Shown here piece after piece: positions 44,061-56,904 of a stretch of 64,000 bases of DNA. The number at the start of each line of letters is the position of its first letter. The stretch's first letter is position 1. The notes under the pieces were generated by a model that made no database searches, had not been told where the DNA came from, and was given only the letters and a program-made list of their open reading frames with translations. The stretch spans positions 12,870,338 through 12,934,337 of the forward strand of contig CM034401.1 of the NCBI GenBank assembly GCA_019925095.2, given 5' to 3'. Both the position numbers and the translations under genes were made by a program. Source of the DNA: Dendrolimus kikuchii (Eukaryota; Arthropoda; Insecta; Lepidoptera; Lasiocampidae).

Positions 44061-46372
44061 TGTAACTTCCACTAAATGGTGATTCCGTGCAATAATTCTT
44101 GTTACAGTTGTACTTTTATGAAATCACTCCTTTCAACTTTTATGAGTTTCGACCAGTTTGATGCCACCCCCGACTTATGGTGCCAACTTTTATTTACTCC
44201 TCTAATTTTCATCTTTGATGTTGTTTCCTGTCTTATTTCGTAGAGTTGTGTATTAAGGAAAGTTTTTTATTTTATTCCTTATTTACAGAACCCAAATAAA
44301 ATAGAAAGAAAACGAAAAAAATGACAATACGTTCAAATCGACTGAGATATTTTATATTATCTTACAAAACCTCGAAGTCTCCTTGATTTTGTACGAGTCT
44401 ATTTCTTTAACGAGTTAAATAGCGTATTAATTAATGTTTAAACATTAATTAAAATTATTTCTATGATCATATTTTAAAAGTATGATAATAAAATGATATT
44501 TCAACGCCTGATCTTTTATATGAACATTGATTTAGAATTTATTGTGAAATTTGAATTTGAAAATTACCTAACCAATTATAGATATTGTGATTTTATGTTT
44601 TAATCATTTTTCACAAGATATTTCATTTATATTAATTCTCTTCTTAAGTAAGTGTCTTTTAATAATACAATTATTATAACAATTTGTAGTAGTTATATGA
44701 TATAGTCTTGTTTTACTGAATACGATAATATAATACTGAGAAGTTTCAGAAGTTGACCGCTTGATTGGTTTTTATTCAGATTTGCACTCATTGAAATTAT
44801 TATTATATAAGAAGTGTAACAAAAGTGTAATAATCGTCGCTTTTAAAACCGTTGCTTTGCCTGAAAATGAAATTAAGTATTGTTTACGTTTCCAATCGCA
44901 CATTGGTTGAAATAATGATTAGGCTCCGTTAACGTGAGGTGAATTTACAAATCAGTTGGAATAAAAAACAGGTGTATTTGTTTCATACCCTTATTTATTT
45001 TATGACGGGTTACCTATATGTATTATTAGTATTTAACCTATTTGTGCTTATAATACTATTATGCTGGATCTTCATCTGCGTTAGTATTAAAGATTTGTGC
45101 TGTGACCAAATACTATATATATTTAATGCTTTAAAAAATAGCGTCATTATCGCATAGCCATATAAGTATATACGTTTATTAGACACATAGCCACATACGT
45201 TATTTGTTAATATTTGACGTCATTAACAATGTCGCATATGAAATAATACCTTAAACCCATCGCCATTATATCTGCGTGAAACAGCCTAAATCTTTAAGAC
45301 GCAGATGAAGCCCACCTAGACAAAAATGTTTATATATTAACACTGTCAGTACGTAGTGAAAACTAACCAGTGAAATTACATCGATTGTAAAAACTATTTG
45401 TTTTGATAGTTATATCGAATATTACTTATGTACTATACCTATACCTAATACATAATTTCATATTTTAAGTTAGTTTAGTAAAATTGCCAAAACTCATTAA
45501 AATAGGTAAGTATACGAAATGCAAACAAGCAAAAATACTATTATTATATTATATGTTGGCAAATAAAGCTGGCAATTTCTGAACTATTTTCAAATTAAAA
45601 ATCTAAGAACAAAAATAATCATTTGACTTGCAAATAAAAAGCCACCTTATAACCACACTGGAGAGGACTTGTTGAATACGTTGGATAAACAGAGATAACG
45701 TATGCTAAGTTTATTCATGCTTTTAGCCTCTCCCTGTAGAATTGAATATTTGCTTTAAGTCGAGATTATAAAAGTCTTTCGTAACTAACTCATTTTTGAT
45801 TCTCCCTGACATTAGAATGTCACAAATATTTTTTATTTTATTTATGATCTGTTTCATCTTCTACATTACCAGCACTTAGTAAAATTGACCTAAGGATTGC
45901 TTTTGTTGATGACGCAGCACTCTATAACAAATCCAATGCACACTTTTAGTTTGAACTAAAATTAGAGAAATCTTTATCCGATTAAAAAATTAAAAATACA
46001 CTACTTTAAAGCTTAAGTCATATATACATTGAATCCGTTCAATACCGAAGCCTACTTTGTATTAAATTTTTAAACAGTAGTTTTTCTGCATAGTAAAGCA
46101 ACCAGTCAAGTGACGATTTATGTACGCGCTTATGCCACGCAAGTAGAGGGACACGCCCTTTTAATGTTAAATTTATCTTTAGTTACGTCACTTCTTTAGA
46201 TTATTTCATAATTTATCTATGGATACTTTGTGCCATATTCTGTATTTATGTATTTGTATACAACACTCAATTTTGGTTCATATATTGAGTGTTTGGCTCA
46301 AGTGGCAGACAAAGAGCTGGGTGTACCTACTTTCGAAGGTGAGACTTAGGTACTTTACGCCAGAACAGTTGT
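44061..46372. other. Long non-coding stretch
   Basis: In 2.3 kb I find no gene, RNA gene or recognised repeat. The 72-codon hydrophobic ORF at 44939-45157 has no supporting feature. Confidence 0.45.
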
Positions 46373-46683
46373 TATTTTTTATTACAGGAGTTAAGCAGAC
46401 AGGCAGACGGCCCACTTGATGGAAAGCGGTTACCATCGCCTATGGACATTTGCAACACCAAAGGTGCTACAAAAGTGCTGCTGCTCTCTTAAAGGAGACT
46501 GGAACCTGGTCACTAATGCCGGAACACAACACAAGGTTGTTATGGCGGCATACTCTAGACCAGGGGTGGTCGCTACCCAGTCGAGCAAATACCCTACCAC
46601 CTGGCTGTGGGTTGTTTAGTCGCCTCTTACGACAGGCCGCCTGGCCGCAGGAAATTGTATTCTTTCTCCGTTCCTGCACGGAT
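46373..46683 (-). mobile_element. SINE-like retroposon, family C (full copy)
   Basis: An inverted A tail (GTTATTTTTTATTACAGGAG) leads through all family blocks to the 5' end CCGTTCCTGCACGGAT. It abuts the LINE remnant at 46690. Confidence 0.72.
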
Positions 46684-46689
46684 AAAAAA

Positions 46690-47127
46690 ATGTTAACTCT
46701 ATACCAAGCACAATTTCGATCATGGATGGAGTACTGTTCTCAGCTTGGGGCGGCTTAGCTTAAGTACCAGTTGGACGCATTGGAGTGAATTGATAGGAGA
46801 GTCAGGAGGCTGATTGGTGATGATACTCTTTTTGATGCTCGGCTTCAAAGCCTCGAGCATCGCCGTAGGTTAGCAGGGCTGTCCGTTTTTTATCGGATCC
46901 ACTTTGAAGAATGTGCTATGGAATTTAACGACCTGGTTCCCCCATCCCCTTTCTATCATCAAACAACCAGACGCACCGGTTTCCGCTATCATTACATGGT
47001 GAACATACCAATGGTTAAAACTAAACGTTTTGCCACCATCTTTCGTTTGCGCACCGCTCTCCAGCGGAATAATTTGCCGGAGTCTGTGTTCTACGATTCA
47101 TACAAACCAGTGGTCTTCAAGTCATGA
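46690..47127 (+). pseudogene. CR1/jockey-like LINE RT C-terminal remnant
   Basis: The + frame reads LTLYQAQFRSWMEYCSQLGA, stop, YQLDALE, stop, IDRRVRRLIGDDTLFDARLQ, SLEHRRRLAGLSVFYRIHFE, then DLVPPSPFYHQTTRR and ends SVFYDSYKPVVFKS. These are the thumb and tail segments of CR1/jockey-type reverse transcriptases (YxAQxRSxMEYCS, ID.R..RLIGD, LEHRR..A.LSVFYRIHF). Two in-frame stops and loss of everything upstream make it dead. The family C copy just upstream may have replaced or cut the rest. Confidence 0.78.
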
Positions 47128-47339
47128 GTGAATAGGTATCTACTAGGTCAGTGTGCTTCATCTTAGATCGCATCTTCAGTTAACAGCTATCAAACGCAAA
47201 CCATGATAAAAAAATATAATATATAATTTACTTCGTTCTATTATGTTTTAACACTGTAAATAATGTTATAGTTTCGTGCTATTTTTTCTATTATAAATAG
47301 GGTTGTTTTACTTAACAAATTATTATCTACTCCATTACT

Positions 47340-47586
47340 ATTATACTATAATGAAAGTCGCAACATTTTCAAACCCACAGATTTGAAACCCAAATATTCT
47401 ATATGCACGTTATGTTATCCCACGAGAAATAAAAATTTTCAGGGATTAAAAATAGCCTATGTGCTATTCCAGAGTATAGTCTATCCCTGTGCCAACTTTT
47501 ATCTAGATCCTTTCAGCCGTTCTGGCATGATGAGTAACAAACACCCAACCAAACATTGGCATTTCTAATATTATAGTAAGTATAGA
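47340..47586 (-). mobile_element. Helitron-like element, 3' end lost
   Basis: On the minus strand it starts A|TCTATACTTACTATAATATT. The + strand words AATAGCCTATGTGCTATTCC and TTCAGCCGTTCTGGC are typical of a common lepidopteran repeat (recall). Confidence 0.5.
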
Positions 47587-48150
47587 TTAGTATAGATCAC
47601 AATAAATTATGTGGTATTTGTAGTTATTATGGTTTTGGAGTCTTAGTTATACCAGATTCTGTGATGCACCTCTCTTTTTACGAAACAGCTTTTTAGTTTC
47701 GAAGTCTAGTTATTCTGTCTTTATTTCTTCGAGAGATATACTTTGAATAAAGAAAATCTTGAGTTGCTGGATAGTTATAATGCAATCAAGTAAGTTTTGT
47801 CATGTACAAAGTTTCCAGAAGCTCAATTACTTTACAGAGAGACATGTGTATTTCCTATTTACTTGGCGGAATACTCAGGTAAGTCTAATGTAAGTTATAT
47901 TCAGTAAATTTTAAGATTCTTTTCATGCTGACATTTGAATAAATTTCAAATGCACGTCACGTTTTGTAAGTCGGATGTCCATACCTTAGACATATCTTCA
48001 CTCTATTTAAGTACTCTGCTGGAAATAGGCTTCTATATACTCCTATGTACGTCATTGAGCATCTTGGATTCGATATAGATTAAGTAGTAGTTAACAGAAA
48101 GTTTTGCTAAATGCGAATTTAATTCGACGTTGTTGACTTTTAAAGTATGC
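47587..48150. other. Non-coding stretch
   Basis: A donor-like ACTCAG|GTAAGTCT lies at 47879. No exon is called. Confidence 0.4.

Positions 48151-48241
<91 letters not shown>
48151..48241. repeat. (TA)n microsatellite
   Basis: About 45 TA units, with one TTA interruption near the start. Confidence 0.9.
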
Positions 48242-48245
<4 letters not shown>

Positions 48246-48930
48246 TCCAAATTATCAGATTGTATATAATACTTTGTACCTCTTTTTAAGCAAAGAACTA
48301 AAATTTATGTGTTTTGTCTAAAAGCATACTAAAAAGTAAACTAAAAAATATTAATTAGATACGTTCTCACTGTTAATCTCAAGCATGTAATGAAATTCTG
48401 TTGGTAAACATTTAAATTTTGTCAAAAATGAAAAAAAGAGCTGTATGAAATTATTATAGAGGCCATAGTCGTTATTATACGTTTTGATAAAATGATCAAT
48501 AATGCTCAGATTTAAATATTTAATGAATTAGTGTCGAATTTCGACCCCTAGGTCCACTGGTTCGACCACTAGTCTAATAAGTTTATATAGTTAGTTGGCC
48601 GAAAATTAATTTTAACGATGAAACCGCAATGAAAATACGACCAAACCTTTTATCTTACTTATTTGGAGTTCAAATTAATTAAAATAGTTGAAATACGAAG
48701 CCGAAATCAATTTTTATTAATGAAAGTAGTAATTCTAATCCATTCTCATAGCAATGAACTTTATGCATTAACTGCAACTAAAATGGTTACTAATTGGATA
48801 ATAAAACTTTAATGTTACATGAAAGGATTCGCGTTGAAGCAATTCACGGTATTTACTGAACTTTTGCATTAACTGACAGTGGTTTTAGTTGCAGAGGAAA
48901 ATTGTTTTACGCTTAATTACAAAAGACACC
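48242..48930. other. Non-coding stretch
   Basis: Nothing recognised. Confidence 0.4.
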
Positions 48931-49039
48931 TTGTAGCACCTTTGGTGTAGCAAATGTCCATAGGCGATGGTAACCGCTTTCCATCAAGTGGGCCGTCTGC
49001 CTGTCTGCTGAACTCCTGCAATAAAAAAAATAAAAAAAA
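48931..49039 (+). repeat. Family C 3' tail fragment
   Basis: TTGTAGCACCTTTGGTGTAG, CATCAAGTGGGCCGTCTGCC and an A tail are present. Only the last ~100 bp remain, so it is a 5'-truncated insertion. Confidence 0.7.
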
Positions 49040-51737
49040 GACAATTTTTGTTGTATGGGTCCCGTGCAATATTTATGGGTTTTACATTAAAAAGCCATAC
49101 CTATAAGTGTTCGTGTCAACGGAAAACAGCAGTTTGAATCAAGTATCGAATAGGCACGGTCGCTCTCACGCGTCGCGTACCTAGAGCACACTAATCAATC
49201 TATCATTTTATATATCATTAGTGTCATAAGTTTATCATTATAATTTTATTTAATATAAATCATTATAACCATTTGAGTGACTGTCATATATTACCACATT
49301 CAATCATGATCATTCTCTCATCATCAGCATCATTTATACAGGTATCTCGCCGTAGCCCGTACAGTTGTAAACTAGTATCCAGCGTTGTTACATATATTAT
49401 TGTTGAAAGTATATGGTGTAGTAGCTATGTTGTATTTGTATAGACTACTAACCACTTTTTATTGTGCTATACTTATATATTGGTTTAAGGGATTGAATAC
49501 AAATGAGTCAATTTCGGTTTTACCCTCCTTAAACTTTATTCGAATTATTTTCACTAGACGCATACGGTAAAATAAAAACTCTAATTTTCTAATCAAAAAT
49601 TAGTTGGTAATACAAATCTACCTATATTTTATTGCTCCTCAGAATCGTATATATTTATTACTATTATTTTGTGATCAGGTCACTAACTTTAACCTTTTCG
49701 CCTAGTTTCAAAGAAAAAAATGTGTGTGCAATTACGGCAAAAGTGAAACTTCACAAAGGTAGCCTACGAGAGAATTCAGATTCCATGTTTTCACTTTGAA
49801 CAAATAACACGAGAGGCTTATGATAACAAAAATAACAAACAAATGATCTAGTTTCAATTTGATTTATGAACTTCAAAATTTCAAAATATTTCTTATTTTT
49901 ATAATTCGCTACCGTGGCTTAAAAGTTTCATTTCAAAAACTTTTGAAAATAACCTAACGGCTGGATACAGTTTCTATCTATTAACTCCATTTGTATTTTT
50001 AGATTGACTCATAGATAAATCAATGGCGTGCCATTAGCACTATCCCCTATATCAGTATCAGAATACCCATTCTGTGGCTTTAACTGTGATTAATGTTAAT
50101 CGATGATAAGATAGAAGACGCTTAAGTAAAACTTAACTATCTCAGGGACTTTCTCCACTTTTCCCAAAACGTTATCCACCTGTATTTTTTTTAATTTGGG
50201 ATCGTACGGGGTAGCCATAAAATGAAAATCAACAAGAATGAGTTAATATTTTACTTATTGACTTAATATTATTATTTTAAATACAATTTTCAATAAAAAG
50301 ACACATCACAAATTTTTACATATCCTGTAAAATGGAGCATTAAGCTTAATAAAGTTTGAGAAAACATCGGTGATTAAGAATTTCAAGCGGTATCTGGGTG
50401 AAAGTTTGAGAAAGTATGATACGGTTCGGCGTATGTATAAAACGCCATAACTTTCCATACATAAAATCTATAAAATACAATCAAAACTGTTTTAAATATA
50501 GCATATACACCGAGTATACGTATTTGGATAAGAAATGTGGGCAATCAAAGTGAGGTAGAAACTTTTTAATCAAGTATCAGGTATTCAAAAAGCTTATCTG
50601 GCCTCAGAGTGCAAATTGTAGTAAAAAATTCATAACTGCATAAATTGGAGTCTATTTCAGAAAGGGGACGAACGCCTATGTGGAATAAAATATGTATATT
50701 CCTCGGTTACTTAGCGGCCAATCCTAATAATATTTTATATATGTTTTAATTATACTACATTATTGTATAGGGACATATATTTACTAAGTATATATGTTCT
50801 TGAATACTTTTATGTATGCAGATGCTGTATTTTTTTAAAATTGGGTGTAACACACAGATAGACGGACTGAGGGACCAAGATAACAAATGTATAAAATTCT
50901 ATTTTTGCGAAGATAGCTACAGAAACTAAAAAACTTGCCACAGACTGCTTCAAATAAAGTGCCTACTTAAGATTTGTCTATTATAGAGGAAGAGAGAGAG
51001 AGAGAGAAATACACTAAGACTTTAGGATATTATTTTGTATTTGAACATAAGCTTAGTATGTATCTTATCCTGTGAACCAATGTGCTAAACGTAAACCAGG
51101 AATAATAATACTTTTACCCAAACAAACGTTTGATGCGATTACCTCTTCAAATCAAAAAGTGCTGTCCATTACACAAAGCGTCATGGGGCTGCGTGGAATT
51201 TCAATTTTACCGATTAACATCTTAGATCCAAGCGTCTGATCGTGTATGAATGCTGTTCTCGAAATTGAACCTTAAAATGGTATGTAGCTTTATGTAATTA
51301 TTGTAAGTTACTTTTATGGCATTTCAGAACATCTAAAATGCCTCTAAAGGTTTAAAACATCTTGAATTTATCCCAAATGACGTGGGTCGCCATCCTGTCC
51401 GGGGAGAATGCATTCTCTAGTAGTTTTTCAGATCAAGTACTGACTCTGACACAAAAAGTCGTAAGAAATCCTCCACATCAAAATTGATGGGTTTTATATA
51501 TAGGTTATGCAAAACTCATTACTCCACTTTGTACAAGTATGGCGCGTATAACATTCGTTGCCCTCAAATGTAAATGCTAATAATGCCTTAAACAAATTAC
51601 TTAAACAAATTACAAACACTCCTTGTATGTAGGTACATTATTAGCTACTATAAACCACTGTACTTCATGATTTCAGTAATTAATAATCCAACGTCTGTTC
51701 CTATTTTAAAGTATATTAATATTATCAATCAATGTAA
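49040..51737. other. Long non-coding stretch
   Basis: In 2.7 kb I see no gene. A short (GA)n run lies at 50988-51007. Confidence 0.45.
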
Positions 51738-52268
51738 GGGTGCTATCAGAAAGAAAGCGGTCACGCGTTCGAGGGTTCCGCGTTCGGATTCTGCGTTCTA
51801 CGGTCTGAGCGGTCACATTACTATCACCATATTTTTTGACAATATTTCTTCATCGGAAGACGAACTATCCATTCTGTGGTCATTAACAACAACAAAACGG
51901 AAAAGAAACCACCGGGTGCATTCAGTAAATAAGGCTAGATAAAAAGATGGAAGATTTCATAGACTGGTATTTCTATAGCAATTTCCATGTTTCTGCTACT
52001 TTCCCCCTGTTTTTATAATCGTTATCTTTAGCACCATACAAAAAAATACCTTTCACGTACTAACAATATTAATTATTCCGTTTCCATCTTCCTTCCAATC
52101 GATGTACCGATACAGTAGTGAATGCCCGAACGCGTGCGTTTTGGTTGACCGCCGCGGTCAGAATGCTTGGGTATATCTATGTAACAGTATTGTTTTAACA
52201 TAAAACAACACAACGAACGCAAAACGCGAATGTGGAACGCTCGAACCGTTTTCTGTATGATAGCAGCC
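51738..52268 (+). mobile_element. Harbinger-like MITE with residual transposase N-terminus
   Basis: Left terminus GGGTGCTATCAGAAAGAAAG and the inverse of the right terminus GGCTGCTATCATACAGAAAA match in 15 or more of the first 20 bases. The flanks are TAA and TTA, near the 3-bp TWA duplication of PIF/Harbinger elements. Inside, 51840-51942 encodes SSSEDELSILWSL and KRKRNHRVHSVNKAR, resembling the acidic-serine start and R.WVHP(I/V)N.R motif near the N-terminus of Harbinger transposases. The catalytic part is gone, leaving 531 bp. Confidence 0.6.
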
Positions 52269-53261
52269 TTAGTAAAACAGAACTTTTAGTGTGTTAGTTA
52301 GCTACTCTCTCAATTCTGGATTTGCGTGTCCGTAATTAGTTTATTGCGTGAGGACCTTTCAGTTAATTAATTTTAGTATCGCGATCTGAGTTTTAGGAAT
52401 GGTATCCTTTAATTACTGTACAAAAGTAATTAGATTGTTGAAAATCTTTGGTATTTAGAAAATTGGATTAAGTTTCGTTTTTTACGATGGGGTGGATTTA
52501 TTTTTAATGGTAGTGAGAAGTAACATTACAAGTTGTATTAAGTTTTAATACTTTTAGTATTTTCGCGACTATTACGCGTATTAAAGAATGCGTATAAATT
52601 GTTTTGAGTTTTTAATTTGAATTTCCATTATTTTGATGTGCTGATGATTTTGAAAATCTACCCTCACTAAAGATAAAATAATCTTCATTTAAAAACTTGT
52701 ATTCAGATTATTTTAACCACTATAAATTATCTATTAAATCTTAAATCAGATGTCACTTGGTAAATCACCAATATAAAATTATAAAAATGCAGAGTTAAGT
52801 ACAATAATATATTGTTTATCGCTTAAAGCGATCTCTTCTAGACAATGTAACTTAAAATATATGCATAGCTACGTTGACAATTCTGGCGATACCTATACAA
52901 AATGAATCTACATACTTAATATATTCATGAAAAAATATATAGTCATAATTCATAAATAAAAATATAGAATTAAGTGTAATATAGGTAGGTACGTGTAAAT
53001 TCAAACAGCAAAGTCCAATCAAAAATAAGGCATTGTAAATTATATACTTAGAAAAATTAATCTTGATAATTATGCAAAATATAATTACTGTTGTACAATT
53101 TTAAGGAAAATTTCTGCTCTATTTTACTTTTCATTCGTCTGTTTTCGTTACCTTTTTTTATAGAACGTTTTCCTATCTAACTTTCCGAAGTTAGAATTTC
53201 TTAAAATTTATTGTTTACACAAAAGCACTGATTTTACACAGATATCCAGTCGAGTATTGAT
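52269..53261. other. AT-rich non-coding stretch
   Basis: No gene seen. Confidence 0.4.
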
Positions 53262-53386
53262 CGTTCCTATGTCTTACTAACCATTCGTTTGTTTTACTAC
53301 TTGTTAAATTTGACATTACTTGATGTCTAATTTCTATCTATGGTAATACCTAAGGCAATTGATTGAAAAGTAGGATATAGGAACCA
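53262..53386. mobile_element. MITE, family D
   Basis: It runs from CGTTCCTATGTCTTACTAAC to AGTAGGATATAGGAACC with clear inverted ends. Confidence 0.6.
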
Positions 53387-53403
53387 GTCATATGTTGTGA
53401 TTT

Positions 53404-53580
53404 CCTTTTTATTACACGAGTCCATCAGACAGGCAGATGACCCACCCAATGGATAACGTTTACCGTCATCTTTTATTACTTCAAATAAAATCTTTTTCTT
53501 TCTTTATTTCTTTCGCCTGTGGACATTTGTTACACTAAAGATGCTACAAACGTGCTGCCGCTCCCACCATCGCATAAATG
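53404..53580 (-). repeat. LINE 3' tail fragment with small insertion
   Basis: The words CAGACAGGCAGATGACCCAC and GTTTACCGTCATC are followed by an AAATAAAATCTTTTTCTTTC insertion of ~45 bp. The tail then resumes at CGCCTGTGGACATTTG. Confidence 0.5.
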
Positions 53581-53629
53581 CGACGTCTTATTAATATGAC
53601 TGCATATTTGAATCAAATAACATTTTTAA

Positions 53630-54110
53630 CTAGCATATGCCCGCGAATTTGTCCACGCTTGACTTGAAATTCCCGCGGGATTCCCGGGACACAAAATACT
53701 GCAGTATTTAACCATAGTTTACATTCTTTTTTAAATGTTGCAACATTTAAAAAATAATGTAAACTATGGTTTTAGTGGAAACTATGTCGGAATAAGTTGA
53801 TTGTTATACACACAAACAACTACAAATCGGTCCTGAGAAAATTCCCGCGTGACTCCCGGATTAAAAATTGCGCAGATTTTAAGTCAACAAGTAAGAATAT
53901 TCTGTTGATCAGCGAAAACCGCACCGAAATCGGCCCAGTAGTTTTTACGTGAATCCCGAACAAACAGACAAGAAATTTAAAACAAAAGTGCATCGTTTTC
54001 TTCATTCGTTCATCGTGTTCTCCGTTGTTAATATACTCTATTCCAGTTGTTTTTTTTAATAGCTTCAATTAGAGATGCGGCATGTTTAGAATTTTATAAT
54101 GTTATATATC
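53630..54110 (-). mobile_element. Helitron-like element, family H, with internal palindrome
   Basis: On the + strand it begins CTAGCATATGCCCGCG (the inverted 3' end) and ends near ATTTTATAATGTTATATATC, matching the inverted 5' end of family H. It contains TTCCCGCGGGATTCCCGGGA. It is interrupted by a 62-bp palindrome at 53710-53771. Confidence 0.6.
53710..53771. repeat. 31-bp inverted repeat without spacer
   Basis: Positions 53710-53740 and 53741-53771 are reverse complements with one mismatch. In the sister copy at 5703-6122 only one arm's sequence (ATGTAAGCTACCGTTTTAG) is present. Confidence 0.85.
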
Positions 54111-54413
54111 TATAATATTAAATTCTATCGATTATATGAGCCCTCCACACTTCGTTTACGTGATACTAGGACTTTGTATTCATACCTTTTGAACCTTTCA
54201 AGATATCGAATTGAAACATGCATGAAAAGAAAATTTTCATTTAATTTCTTTGGGCCGTTTCGGACATTATCCGAGAAAAACTTTCAGGTAGACTGAAAGT
54301 TAAATTTTTTTTAAAGCGGTCATTAATGATTTACGGGCATATACCAGGCGCGTTTAGAAAATTGCATAGTGAAACTGATTACATATACTGGTAAGAGCAA
54401 GACATAGTCTAAA

Positions 54414-54650
54414 ATTGTACTTTAGTTTAATACTTGTCATATTCGTAATATGACAAGTACAATATAACATGACGACGTATGTTGTTCGTGCCTACCCCGC
54501 AAGGGAGCTGGCGTGAAGTTATGTATGTATGTATGTATATTCGTAATATGACAAGTATTAAACTAAAGTACAATTGTTGTTCGTGCCTACCCCGCAAGGG
54601 AACTGGCGTGAAGTTATGTATGTATGTATGTATGTATATTCGTAATACTA
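54414..54650 (+). repeat. Rearranged locus with duplicated LINE F tails and inverted flanks
   Basis: Two family F tails (TTGTTCGTGCCTACCCCGCA ... GTGAAGTTATGTATGTATG) lie at 54480-54537 and 54575-54636, each ending in (TGTA)n and then TATTCGTAATA. A 29-bp flank at 54414-54442 recurs inverted at 54546-54574. TATTCGTAATATGACAAGTA occurs directly on both sides of the first tail (54440-54459 and 54538-54557), like a 20-bp target duplication. Confidence 0.75.
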
Positions 54651-55187
54651 AGCCATAGACGCGGTCGGTTTAGATTCGTAAACATAATAAAACATCAGTT
54701 CTTACTTAAAGTTTGTATTACAGACTAAGTCTTTATTTTAATTTATTGTTATAAATTTAATCATGTCAACGAATTCAAATAATGTTTACGCATATAAACA
54801 ATAACATATTTATTAAATGATTATTTATTATTAAATTTAGTCTCTACAAAGTTTTTGTAACTAAACATGGAAACTTTATTACAAACACTGAATTGATATA
54901 ACTTGTTTATTTTGCATATAACGTAAACATTTTATTATCTTTACAAATAACTTTTCATATTTAAATGTGTATTTACATATGTGTAAAAATTAAATTATAA
55001 GTAGCACTGAAACGTAGAGTATTAAATAAAAAGCTATACCTATATATAACTAGTGTTTTAAACTCTGATAGAAATTGCTAATAGCGATAAGACTGGTTAT
55101 TGGATTATAATTTTGATTTCTGTCAACTGTATATTTTAACTCATAATAAAACATATTCATTCATAAAAGTTACTTTAGTACATTAAT
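54651..55187. other. AT-rich non-coding stretch
   Basis: Nothing recognised. Confidence 0.4.
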
Positions 55188-55302
55188 GGCCGATTCCTAT
55201 ATCTTTACTACTCATTTACTCGCCTTACAGTCGGTTGTACTTTGTTATTACTTGTAGGGCTTATGTCAAGTTTTAACCGATAGTAAGACAAATGTTCGGT
55301 CA
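55188..55302. mobile_element. MITE, family D
   Basis: GGCCGATTCCTATATCTTTA follows a CATTAAT flank, and the internal GGGCTTATGTCAAGTTTTAA and AACCGATAGTAAGACAAAT match other copies. The right end is degraded. Confidence 0.5.
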
Positions 55303-55960
55303 TAAAAGAGCAGAGAATTGATCTATTCTATTTTTAATTGAAACCTGCAATAAGACTTCGGTATTCACAGTGTACCTCTAAATCTGTTCTTTAGTTAACT
55401 AAACATAATTATGTAGTCACAACAACGCGATCCTTACAGGAGTTTGGATCTTTAGGCTGTTAGCCCTTTAAGACCGGAGGTATCTAAGCTTATTTAGTAT
55501 ATTCATTACAATACGCCTATTTTGCCAAGGAGTAACTTACTGGGAGGCACCATAGCGTCTATTTTAGAATATAATATCAGCCCTTAAACATCCCATAATT
55601 GGGCTTCTTATTTTTAATGAAAATAATGGAGTACCCATCGCTCTTCCTTAAGATGTTTTCTCAGACAGCTGATGATAATTGTACGTATTGCCAAAAGCCA
55701 CTCAGGCGTATGATGATCTATATCTAGCCATTTGATAAAAAATACCTTTTTCAATGTTAAAGATGTGTTTCACTTTATATAAAAAGGAATAAATAGGAAA
55801 TCGACTTGAAAATTAAATTTAACACAAAATTTTGAAGCAGTTGTCAAGTTAAACAAAAGATGGATTTATTTTTCGCATCTATTTTTTAATAACTTTCGAT
55901 GAAAACATGAATGGAAATGACGTCGCGGATTCTTACAATACCATTGCGAAGTTGGTATTT
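55303..55960. other. Non-coding stretch
   Basis: No gene seen. Confidence 0.4.
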
Positions 55961-56190
55961 CTAATAATGTTCATTAAGCATATAATATAAGTTCACTAAG
56001 CAATAATTTGTTGACATCACCATAAGTGAGTGCAATTTGGACTCATACCAGCTTGATAGTGGTACTTGCTTCAAAGAACTTGGCTTAGCATGTGGTTTGA
56101 CCCCCCATTCCATTTCGATGGATTCAGGACTATCTAGAGGCATTAGCTTATGAGGTCGGGGTACATTTGTAGTGTAGTTTAGGCAATTAG
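55961..56190 (-). CDS. Coding-like ORF fragment, unidentified
   Basis: The minus frame is open for about 75 codons and includes VPRPHKLMPLDSPESIEMEW, then KPHAKPSSLKQVPLSSWYES and KLHSL. Proline, serine and charged residues with few Leu/Ile/Phe runs differ from the usual AT-rich chance ORFs here. There is no clear acceptor or donor and I recognise no family. It may be a fragment of a decayed retrogene, a transposon ORF or a host exon. Confidence 0.25.
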
Positions 56191-56904
56191 ATTAGCCAAG
56201 CTTTTTCGTAACATTAATTTCGAGTTATTCTATTTAGAACTTCTCTCTTTATAACATCTCAGTATGCATGATTAAAAGATACGAGTACATTATTTAAAAC
56301 TAAACTACCTGTATTTTAGTATATATAAACAAACGATTTACAAAAGCACATTTAATGCCAAGTAAACAGAATAGTACTAATGTTAACCCGCACTCATATG
56401 CCTTTAATAGTAGTTTTAACTAGTAGTATACATAGATAATTCGTTCATTATATTAGTATACAATAACGTTTAATAACAAAATTTTACTACACATTGCTCT
56501 TATTCATGTACGAAAAGATTAAAGAAGTCAAACTGCAATATGTTTATATTATGTATGTAGAGATTGTTTCCGCCTGTGTATAAAATGTAAAAAATAGGCG
56601 GTATAATATGTACTATGTTGTTTGTATGTATGAAAGTGCCTTGCGATATCAGTAAATTATATCCTATGTATGTAGTTCGAAACAATAGTACACAATCCAG
56701 GTGTTCAAGCAGATAAGGGGGCTTAATTGGAATTCTCCACACCAACCTTCCGCTAACTTACTACGGAGCAACCGATCAATTTGTTTACTGGCCTATGTTT
56801 CTGCAATTGGTGCTAGAGTTTTCTATATGTGCATAGTCTTGGAGAAAACATGCGATTATGTTATACATTCGTATTTCACACTTTAGATATATTTATAGAG
56901 ACGG
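56191..56904. other. Non-coding stretch
   Basis: Nothing recognised. Confidence 0.4.

Noticed and set aside
47838..47878. Micro-exon before ACTCAG|GTAAGTCT
   Set aside because: The donor is good, but the 41-bp exon and its acceptor are weak and no partner exon is visible.
54478..54640. CRISPR-like repeat-spacer array
   Set aside because: Only two repeats, in a eukaryotic context, explained by duplicated LINE tails with TGTA microsatellites.
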